A DNA stretch of 5,129 nt from Candidatus Kaiserbacteria bacterium RIFCSPHIGHO2_01_FULL_58_22 (lineage in GTDB: Bacteria > Patescibacteriota > Minisyncoccia > Phycocordibacterales > UBA2100). The DNA lies in assembly GCA_001781445.1 (NCBI GenBank), contig MFLB01000020.1, positions 8,465-13,593 of the forward strand. Direction: 5' to 3'. This document shows positions 1 through 4,358 of the stretch, piece by piece; positions within the stretch are counted from its first letter, which is position 1; each line of letters begins with the position of its first letter. Below the pieces are notes generated by a model. The model was not told where the DNA came from. It searched no databases and saw only the letters and a list, made by a program, of their open reading frames with translations. Position numbers and translations under genes: made by a program.

Positions 1-1
1 A

Positions 2-31
2 CGGCGGGAGGGGTTTCCAGACATGCTCTAG
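2..31 (+). CDS. Possible C-terminal tail of an upstream gene (partial)
   Basis: One plus-strand frame is open from the window edge and reads RREGFPDML before a TAG stop at 29-31, seven bases before the MFS start codon. That spacing would suit an upstream gene in the same operon, with the TAGGGCG stretch at 29-35 serving as ribosome-binding site of the next gene. Only nine codons are visible and the other two frames are also open here, so this could be chance. No function can be assigned. Confidence 0.25.
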   Translation, partial: RREGFPDML

Positions 32-38
32 GGCGAAT

Positions 39-1322
39 ATGGACACCATCAGGGCATTCGGAGAAGCTACATTCGCCTCGCTCTCGATACGGAACTACCG
101 GTGGTATTTCATCGGCATAGGATTCTCGCACATCGGCACGTGGATGCAGACGGTCGCCCTAGGATGGCTCGTCCTCGAGCTTACCGGAAGCGGCACGGCG
201 CTCGGCACCGTTCTCGCGTTCCGCTTCGCGCCGTTATTTTTCGGCGGCCTCTTCGGAGGGGCCATTGTCGATCGCTTCGACAAGCGTTTGCTCCTCTACG
301 CGACGCAGGCCGCCGCCGCGCTCATCGCGTTTTCGCTCGGCGCGCTCATTTTTTTCGGGGCGATACAGTTGTGGATGGTGTATCTCGCGGCCGCTCTTTT
401 CGGCCTTGCCGACGTGGTCGACCGGCCCGCGCGCCAGACGTTTATCCACGAAATGGTCGGCCCCGACAATCTGCGGAACGCGGTCGCGCTGAACTCGACC
501 GAGGCAAACCTCGCGCGCACCATCGGCCCCCTCTTTGCCGGCGTCCTGATAGCTTCCGTCGGGATGGTGTTCTGCTTTTTAGCCAACGCGCTTTCGTACG
601 TCGTCTTCATCGTCTTTCTTGCGCTGATACGCCGGGAAGAACTGCGCGGCGAACGGCGAGAAGAGCGCGCGGCCGGGCACATATTCGCGGGCCTCAAGTA
701 TGCCGCTTCGGTGCCGCTCATCCGCATGATACTTCTCTCGATGGCCGTCATCGGCACGTTCTCGTACGAATTCCAGACGTCGCTCCCCCTGCTCGCGCGC
801 ACGACCTTTCTCGGCGACGCGGCGGACTATGCCGCGCTTCTCTCGGCGATGGGGGCGGGGAGCGTCGCGGGAGGGCTCTTTTCCGCCAGCCGCAAAGTCG
901 TCGGGGCGCACGAGTTCGTGTTGTGGGCGTTCCTCTTCGGGGTTTCCATATGCATAACCGCCGCGATGCCTTCCCTCGGCCTCGCGGTCGTGGCGATGGG
1001 ATTCGTGGGATTCTTCTCAATATGCCTTTCGTCCATCGGCAACACCATGGTCCAGCTGGAATCCGCTTCGCACATGCGGGGGCGCGTCATGTCGCTGTGG
1101 ACGATGGCGCTCTTCGGCTCGACGCTCCTTGGCGCGCCCATCATCGGATTCATCGGCGAGCACCTCTCTCCCCGCTACGCGCTCGCGGCGGGAGGCATCG
1201 CGGCGCTCGTTGCGGCGTTCCTCGCCAACCGCCGCCTGCGCGAGGGGTACACCCTGCTCACAATCCCCGCGTTCATCTCCATCCGCCGCGAGGAAGCGGC
1301 GATCGAGGACGCGAAGGTTTGA
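39..1322 (+). CDS. MFS transporter, EntS/MFS_3-type exporter
   Basis: Integral membrane protein of 427 residues, predicted to move a small molecule out of the cell by proton-driven antiport; the substrate cannot be read from sequence. The family signature starts at residues 13-40 (ASLSIRNYRWYF, then HIGTWMQTVALGWLV), as in enterobactin-exporter-like MFS_3 proteins. MFS motif A between helices 2 and 3 is seen at about 73-84 (GGAIVDRFDKRL). The conserved VDRPARQTFIHEMV loop lies at 127-140 and NAVALNSTEANLARTIGP at 147-164. A charged cytoplasmic loop (about 198-215, RREELRGERREER) separates the two six-helix halves. The C-terminal half carries GNTMVQLESASHMRGRVMSL at 334-353, typical of the family. 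Length is normal, so the gene looks complete. ATG 39 has AGGGCG about four bases upstream and puts the conserved N terminus in place; no other in-frame start exists upstream in the window. A hairpin follows the TGA stop. The general call is firm; a siderophore or drug role is not established. Confidence 0.93.
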   Translation: MDTIRAFGEATFASLSIRNYRWYFIGIGFSHIGTWMQTVALGWLVLELTGSGTALGTVLAFRFAPLFFGGLFGGAIVDRFDKRLLLYATQAAAALIAFSLGALIFFGAIQLWMVYLAAALFGLADVVDRPARQTFIHEMVGPDNLRNAVALNSTEANLARTIGPLFAGVLIASVGMVFCFLANALSYVVFIVFLALIRREELRGERREERAAGHIFAGLKYAASVPLIRMILLSMAVIGTFSYEFQTSLPLLARTTFLGDAADYAALLSAMGAGSVAGGLFSASRKVVGAHEFVLWAFLFGVSICITAAMPSLGLAVVAMGFVGFFSICLSSIGNTMVQLESASHMRGRVMSLWTMALFGSTLLGAPIIGFIGEHLSPRYALAAGGIAALVAAFLANRRLREGYTLLTIPAFISIRREEAAIEDAKV

Positions 1323-1340
1323 GGAGATCTCGCATATCGC

Positions 1341-1367
1341 GAAACCGCCCGTGAGCTGGGCGGTTTC
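1341..1367 (+). terminator. Hairpin after the MFS gene, probable terminator
   Basis: A perfect 10-bp stem, GAAACCGCCC paired with GGGCGGTTTC, encloses the 7-base loop GTGAGCT. It starts 18 bases after the MFS stop. There is no long T run after the stem; only the TTTC inside the right arm followed by CTGC. It is therefore either a weak intrinsic terminator or a 3'-end-protecting hairpin. The position directly behind the gene supports a role in ending or stabilising the MFS transcript. Confidence 0.65.
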
Positions 1368-1389
1368 CTGCGGCGGAGAAGACGAACGA

Positions 1390-1410
1390 GACGAAGGACC
1401 GTCCTTCGTC
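1390..1410. repeat. Near-perfect 21-bp palindrome
   Basis: GACGAAGGAC at 1390-1399 and GTCCTTCGTC at 1401-1410 are exact reverse complements around one central C. As RNA it would fold as an 8-bp stem with a 5-base loop. As DNA it has the symmetry of a site for a dimeric regulator. No T tract follows and no strong promoter boxes are visible beside it, so operator, second hairpin of a tandem terminator, or repeat-element component all remain possible. A weaker symmetric stretch, CTCGACCGGTTGAG (1418-1431), follows. Confidence 0.5.
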
Positions 1411-1460
1411 CAAACGGCTCGACCGGTTGAGGCATTTGCTATGGCTTATTGGAAGTCGAA

Positions 1461-1485
1461 TACCCCGTAGCTTCGCTACGGGGTA
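1461..1485. repeat. Strong 11-bp hairpin with 3-nt loop
   Basis: TACCCCGTAGC at 1461-1471 pairs perfectly with GCTACGGGGTA at 1475-1485 across a TTC loop. The structure can also be read as a stem closed by C-TTCG, resembling a stable UUCG-type loop. It lies in the middle of the gene-free spacer and is not followed by a T tract, so it is not a typical terminator. It could be part of a structured RNA or an interspersed intergenic repeat; copy number elsewhere in the genome cannot be seen from here. Confidence 0.6.
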
Positions 1486-1502
1486 GAGAGACTGACAGAT
1501 AT

Positions 1503-1522
1503 GAAGCGCCGGCGGGCGCTTC
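1503..1522. repeat. GC-rich hairpin, arm shared with the next structure
   Basis: GAAGCGCC at 1503-1510 pairs perfectly with GGCGCTTC at 1515-1522 around the loop GGCG. The right arm runs into CTTCTTC, which can alternatively pair with AAGAAG at 1534-1539 just downstream. This hairpin and the following pairings may therefore be mutually exclusive. Confidence 0.5.
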
Positions 1523-1532
1523 TTCTTCCAAA

Positions 1533-1600
1533 AAAGAAGCCCGGCGCCGCCCCGCGAAATACCTCGCCCCTGTGGGGCGAGGATAGGGGCGGCCTTCTTT
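1533..1600 (+). terminator. Three-tier hairpin, bidirectional terminator-like
   Basis: An inner perfect 9-bp stem (CCTCGCCCC 1562-1570 with GGGGCGAGG 1574-1582, loop TGT) sits inside an 8-bp stem (GCCGCCCC 1546-1553 with GGGGCGGC 1586-1593). Past a six-base bulge, AAAGAAG (1533-1539) can pair with CTTCTTT (1594-1600). On the plus strand the GC stem runs directly into CTTCTTTATAT, and on the minus strand the same stem is followed, after GCCGGG, by CTTCTTTTTT. Both are terminator-like. No convergent minus-strand gene is visible, so this may end a transcript coming from the MFS side or a short RNA made from within the spacer. Confidence 0.6.
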
Positions 1601-1706
1601 ATATGCTCGGTATTTTGATTCCCGGGCGCCCGCGTAATGAGGAGCCGCCGCCATCGTCTCCTAATGAAGCCCGTACCGGGGTCTTCCCCCGCTTGTCGAA
1701 CGGGCA

Positions 1707-1712
1707 TACAAT
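1707..1712 (+). promoter_or_regulatory. Possible -10 box (TACAAT)
   Basis: TACAAT lies 37 bases before the chosen start of the secreted-protein gene and resembles a sigma-70 -10 element. No good -35 box is found 16-18 bases upstream; TTGTCG at 1693-1698 is too close. The last two bases are also the A and T of an alternative in-frame ATG at 1711. The call is weak and rests on one hexamer and its position. Confidence 0.2.
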
Positions 1713-1749
1713 GCCACGACATTATCAGCATTCAATCGTTACCAATCTT

Positions 1750-2472
1750 ATGAAGAAATTCTCTGTAGTAAGTATCGCGGTCGGGCTCGCGCTCGGCATC
1801 GCGCCCGCGGCGTTCGCGCAGAACGCGTACGTCGAGGGAAGCTCCGGGACCTCGGCCGGCGTCGGCTCCGGCGCCGACGTGGGCGTCGTCGGCGACGTGA
1901 ACGTCGGCGCGACCGGGACCGGCATGGTCAAGGAAGGCGCCGAGGGAGGCGCGGATACGTCCGGAAGCGCCGGCATCGGCGCTACTATCGTCGTCACGCG
2001 CGGCAGTGCCGGAGAGGCCTCCGCGACGATCAGCTCGTCCGCGGCGGTCCAGACGAGCGCCGACCTTTCGGCGTACGCGTCCGCCGTCGTGAAGGCGGAC
2101 GAGAACGTCGAGGGCGCGGAACTCTCCGCCAATAAGGTATCGGTGCACTACAAGGAGCGCGCGAAGCTCTTCGGCTTCATCCCGATCTTCGTCACCGCGA
2201 CGGCGACGGTGCACAAAGACGGCAGTGTTTCCGTCAGCTACCCGTGGTACGGCTTCCTGCTCTCGCAAGGAGAGCGCGTCGAACTCGAATCCGACGTGGA
2301 GGCCGCGCTCCAAGCCGACGCCGAGGTTGCGGCGGCTCTCGAGGCGGCGGCGGAGTTCTCGGCGAGAACGCAGGCCGTTCTTCTCGAAACGGTGCATGCC
2401 GCGATGAAGAGCGGTCTCGCAGCGAGCCTTTCGGCGGAAGCTGTGGCGAACGCCGGCGCGTCCGCGAACTGA
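1750..2472 (+). CDS. Secreted Ala/Gly-rich protein of unknown function
   Basis: A 240-residue protein not matched to a named family. Residues 1-23 form a clear Sec signal peptide (MKKF, hydrophobic VVSIAVGLALGIA, then APAAFA before Gln24), so it is exported. Residues 28-80 are rich in Gly, Ala, Val and Ser, without a strict repeat period. A compact segment at 129-170 looks folded: KVSVHYKERAKLFGFIPIF, then alternating beta-like TATATVHKDGSVSVSYPWY. Residues 176-240 are Ala- and Glu-rich and probably helical. The mature protein has no cysteine, sortase motif or C-terminal membrane anchor, so it is probably soluble or loosely envelope-associated. ATG 1750 is chosen because it begins the signal peptide; ATG 1711 and ATG 1501 are in frame but would bury it. 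No Shine-Dalgarno sequence precedes it. A terminator follows, and the sigma-factor operon starts 129 bases downstream. A link to that system is inference. Confidence 0.85.
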   Translation: MKKFSVVSIAVGLALGIAPAAFAQNAYVEGSSGTSAGVGSGADVGVVGDVNVGATGTGMVKEGAEGGADTSGSAGIGATIVVTRGSAGEASATISSSAAVQTSADLSAYASAVVKADENVEGAELSANKVSVHYKERAKLFGFIPIFVTATATVHKDGSVSVSYPWYGFLLSQGERVELESDVEAALQADAEVAAALEAAAEFSARTQAVLLETVHAAMKSGLAASLSAEAVANAGASAN

Positions 2473-2490
2473 TATCCCATCGCGTATCCG

Positions 2491-2519
2491 GAAAACGCGG
2501 CCTCTCGGGCCGCGTTTTC
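2491..2519 (+). terminator. Rho-independent terminator, symmetric
   Basis: A perfect 12-bp stem, GAAAACGCGGCC (2491-2502) with GGCCGCGTTTTC (2508-2519), encloses the loop TCTCG and is followed by TTT. The A-run before the GC core and the T-run after it make it terminator-like on both strands. It lies 18 bases after the secreted-protein stop and separates that gene from the sigma-factor operon, which should therefore have its own promoter in about 2520-2601. Confidence 0.85.
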
Positions 2520-2601
2520 TTTGCCGGACGCACCGATGATTTTGATGTAGTATGGGAGACGCGCATCGTCCGTAAGGAATCCATATTTTCAGCGTCTTAG
2601 T

Positions 2602-3141
2602 ATGAAGGACAGGGAACAGATATTTCGGGATGCGTTCGAGCGTCACGCCGACGAGCTGTTCAGGCACGCCTCCCTGCGGCTTAGCGACCGCGACCGCGCG
2701 CTCGAGCTCACGCAGGAATGTTTTCTGAAAGCGTGGCAGTATGCGCTCCGGGGCGAGGAGGTGCGCGAGATGCGGCCCTTCCTCTTCAAGACGCTCCGCA
2801 ATCTCATCATCGACGAGTACCGCAAGGCCAAGTCGTTCTCGCTCGATTCGATGCTCGAGGACGATGACGGGGGAGTGCTGGAGGCAAACCTGCCGCGCGA
2901 CGACACGAACACCCTGGAGAAGGCGTGCGATCGCTTCGACGGCGCCCGCGCCGTCTCGGCCATCCGGCGACTGCCGGAGCCGTACCGGGAAGTTCTCGCC
3001 CTGCGCTATGTGGACGATCTCCCTATCCGGGAGATCGCTGGGCTCGTCGAAGAGAGCGAGAACGTCGTTTCCGTCCGATTGCACCGCGGTCTCAAGAAAC
3101 TGCGCGCCATGCTCGAGTCCGAACAAGAGCAACGCGCATGA
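2602..3141 (+). CDS. ECF-type RNA polymerase sigma factor
   Basis: A 179-residue alternative sigma factor that would direct core RNA polymerase to a dedicated promoter set, acting in the cytoplasm. Region 2 spans about 12-75: AFERHADELFRHASLRLSDRDRALELTQ begins it, with ECFLKAWQ at 39-46 and the promoter-melting/-10 segment FLFKTLRNLIIDEYRK at 60-75. A charged linker (about 76-114, with EDDDG) follows. Region 4 at about 115-170 contains the -35-reading helix-turn-helix (LPEPYREVLALRYVDDLPIREIAGLV, then SENVVSVRLHRGLKKLR). Regions 1 and 3 are absent and the length is usual for the ECF class. The ATG has no clear Shine-Dalgarno; an AAGG at 2574-2577 is too far upstream. The stop overlaps the next gene's start in ATGA, implying translational coupling to the putative anti-sigma factor. 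No clear autoregulatory ECF promoter is visible; GGAAT (2576-2580) and CGTC (2593-2596) are only 12 bases apart, shorter than the usual 16-17. Confidence 0.93.
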   Translation: MKDREQIFRDAFERHADELFRHASLRLSDRDRALELTQECFLKAWQYALRGEEVREMRPFLFKTLRNLIIDEYRKAKSFSLDSMLEDDDGGVLEANLPRDDTNTLEKACDRFDGARAVSAIRRLPEPYREVLALRYVDDLPIREIAGLVEESENVVSVRLHRGLKKLRAMLESEQEQRA

Positions 3142-4286
3142 ATACCATGAATTCATTTTTCTCACAATTGAAGAAAGAAACGCAAAAGATCCGGCTTGCC
3201 GCGCCGGAGCGGGAGCGCATGCGCCTCGCGCTCGATGCGGCGATGGCTTCCTCCGCGCCGATCAAAAGCCCGATACAGCCCGTGCCGAGCCCGTACTTTT
3301 TCGCGCCGCGCTCCCTCGTGCCCGCGCTCGCGCTCATCCTCGTAGCGGGCGTCGGCACCTCCTACGCCGCCGAAGGCGCGGTGCCGGGCGACGCGCTGTA
3401 CGCGATAAAGGTGGGCGTTACCGAACCGGCGCGCGAGGCGCTCGCGCGATCCGACGAGGCGAAAGCCGCTCTCCACGCGCGCTTCGCGGAGCGCCGGATG
3501 GCGGAAGCCGAGACGCTCGCCGAGCGCGGGGCGCTCACCGCCAAGACCGCGCTCGCGCTCGAGGAGAATTTCAGCCGGCACGCGGCGGAAGTCGAGGAGA
3601 TCGTTTCCGCGGTCGAAGAAGAAAACCCCGTCGCCGCGGCGGACATATCGGCGCGCTTCGGCTCGTCGCTCGCGGCGCACGGCGCGCTCATCGAGGCGCT
3701 CGGCGGCGAGGGCGGCGAAGAGAACCGGCGCGAATCCGGGAAGCTCGCACGCTCGATCAAGGAGCGCGAGCGCGCGGTTGCCCACGCGGAGCGCGAAGCT
3801 GTAACAGTAACGGCGGAGCGCGGCGGCTCGGGGGAGATCGCGGTGCAGACGTTCGCGAAAGACGGCGCGGCGCTCTCCGCTTCCATCGTCGTCCGCGACG
3901 CCGACGAAGCGGTGCTCGCGCGCATCGAGGCGAACGCCTCGACGACGCTCGAGCGGGCGGAGACGCGCTTTTCGGGCATCAGAGGCTCGCTTGACAAAGA
4001 AACATCGGCCCTTGTCGAGGCGCGCATCTTCCGCATCCGGGAGCTCATCGGAAATTTCCGGGATACGAGGGGAAAGGGCTCGGAAAAGGAGAAGATACAG
4101 CAGGCGCTTAAGGACGCCGCGACACTGGACGCGTTCCTCGAAGCGCAGGCGAAATTCCGCGGGCGCGTTCTTCTTCCCGCGCCGGAGATCGAGATGTTCG
4201 GGGACGAGGGCGAAAGCGAAGACGGGAACGACGGCCGCGGGGGCGGGGACATCACTATTCCCGTGCCCGCATCCTTGCCGCTCTAG
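3138..4286 (+). CDS. DUF5667-like membrane protein, putative anti-sigma factor
   Basis: A 382-residue single-pass membrane protein. Residues 1-58 form a charged cytoplasmic segment (FFSQLKKETQKIRLAAPERERMRLALDAAM) that would be the sigma-binding part. A transmembrane helix lies at about 59-78 (LVPALALILVAGVGTSYA), and the remaining ~300 residues should be outside. Directly after the membrane comes EGAVPGDALYAIKVGVTEP (79-97), the pattern of DUF5667 proteins, then long Ala/Glu/Arg-rich helices (about 98-225 and 285-345). The C terminus (about 350-382) is acidic, Gly-rich and ends in a proline-containing tail. The protein has no cysteine, so the zinc-binding HxxxCxxC motif of classical ZAS anti-sigma factors is absent. 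Start 3138 overlaps the sigma-factor stop by four bases; ATG 3147 is a less likely alternative. The anti-sigma role rests on operon coupling and topology, not on a recognised sigma-binding domain. The C-terminal part could sense envelope state. Confidence 0.82.
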   Translation: MNTMNSFFSQLKKETQKIRLAAPERERMRLALDAAMASSAPIKSPIQPVPSPYFFAPRSLVPALALILVAGVGTSYAAEGAVPGDALYAIKVGVTEPAREALARSDEAKAALHARFAERRMAEAETLAERGALTAKTALALEENFSRHAAEVEEIVSAVEEENPVAAADISARFGSSLAAHGALIEALGGEGGEENRRESGKLARSIKERERAVAHAEREAVTVTAERGGSGEIAVQTFAKDGAALSASIVVRDADEAVLARIEANASTTLERAETRFSGIRGSLDKETSALVEARIFRIRELIGNFRDTRGKGSEKEKIQQALKDAATLDAFLEAQAKFRGRVLLPAPEIEMFGDEGESEDGNDGRGGGDITIPVPASLPL

Positions 4287-4314
4287 AATTAATTCTAGAA
4301 TTAATTCTAGAATT
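4282..4314. repeat. AT-rich 12-bp tandem repeat forming a 30-bp palindrome
   Basis: The unit TCTAGAATTAAT occurs at 4282-4293 and 4294-4305, followed by nine bases of a third copy at 4306-4314. Because the unit is built of palindromic pieces, 4282-4311 is a perfect 30-bp palindrome able to form a 13-bp stem with a 4-base loop. It contains the TAG stop (4284-4286) of the DUF5667 gene and is followed by TTTCCCTTT, so it may act as an unusual low-GC terminator for the sigma operon. Its composition contrasts sharply with the surrounding DNA. Copy number could vary by slippage without touching the reading frame, since the stop is in the first unit. Confidence 0.85.
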
Positions 4315-4358
4315 CTTTCCCTTTACGGGCGGCCCGGAGCGGGCGACAATGACCCGCG

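Larger units (their letters stand above)
1323..1749. other. Gene-free, hairpin-dense spacer
   Basis: This 427-bp stretch holds no convincing protein gene. The frame of the secreted-protein gene is open back to ATG 1501, but that part translates to a basic, proline-rich sequence with no family resemblance and overlaps the hairpins. Besides the hairpins listed separately, AGGAG (1640-1644) faces CTCCT (1658-1662), flanked by a direct repeat TAATGA (1635-1640 and 1662-1667). GCCCGT (1669-1674) faces ACGGGC (1700-1705), enclosing CGGGG/CCCCG (1677-1681 and 1687-1691). The density of inverted repeats far exceeds that of the other spacers here. Confidence 0.7.

Noticed and set aside
101..1354. A 417-codon plus-strand open frame overlapping the MFS gene
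   Set aside because: It is an out-of-frame shadow: very Arg/His/Pro/Ala-rich with no hydrophobic pattern or known motif, as expected in GC-rich coding DNA. The MFS frame has clear family motifs.
1338..1705. CRISPR array
   Set aside because: The repeated structures are different inverted repeats, not identical direct repeats separated by regular spacers, and no cas genes are present.
1501..1749. N-terminal extension of the secreted protein from ATG 1501 or ATG 1711
   Set aside because: The extension is basic and low in family character, overlaps hairpins, and would place the signal peptide internally. ATG 1750 starts exactly at MKKF of the signal peptide.
1651..2580. CATCGTC found upstream of both the secreted-protein gene (1652-1658) and the sigma gene (2564-2570) as a shared regulatory motif
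   Set aside because: Seven bases only, at different distances from the starts, and the flanks do not align convincingly; expected by chance in this composition.
2576..2596. GGAAT ... CGTC as an autoregulatory ECF promoter before the sigma gene
   Set aside because: The two elements are 12 bases apart, whereas ECF promoters normally have 16-17, and the first element deviates from GGAAC.
1732..3165. A 477-codon minus-strand open frame spanning the secreted-protein and sigma-factor genes
   Set aside because: It is antisense to two well-supported genes and crosses the terminator at 2491-2519. It has arginine-rich composition and no recognisable domain.
2741..3994. A 417-codon plus-strand open frame overlapping the sigma and DUF5667 genes
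   Set aside because: Its product is dominated by Arg, Ala and Gly with no fold signature; both overlapped genes show clear domains in their own frames.
3362..4255. A 297-codon minus-strand open frame opposite the DUF5667 gene
   Set aside because: It is a Ser/Ala-rich mirror of the Ala/Glu/Arg-rich sense codons, without a ribosome-binding site or motif.
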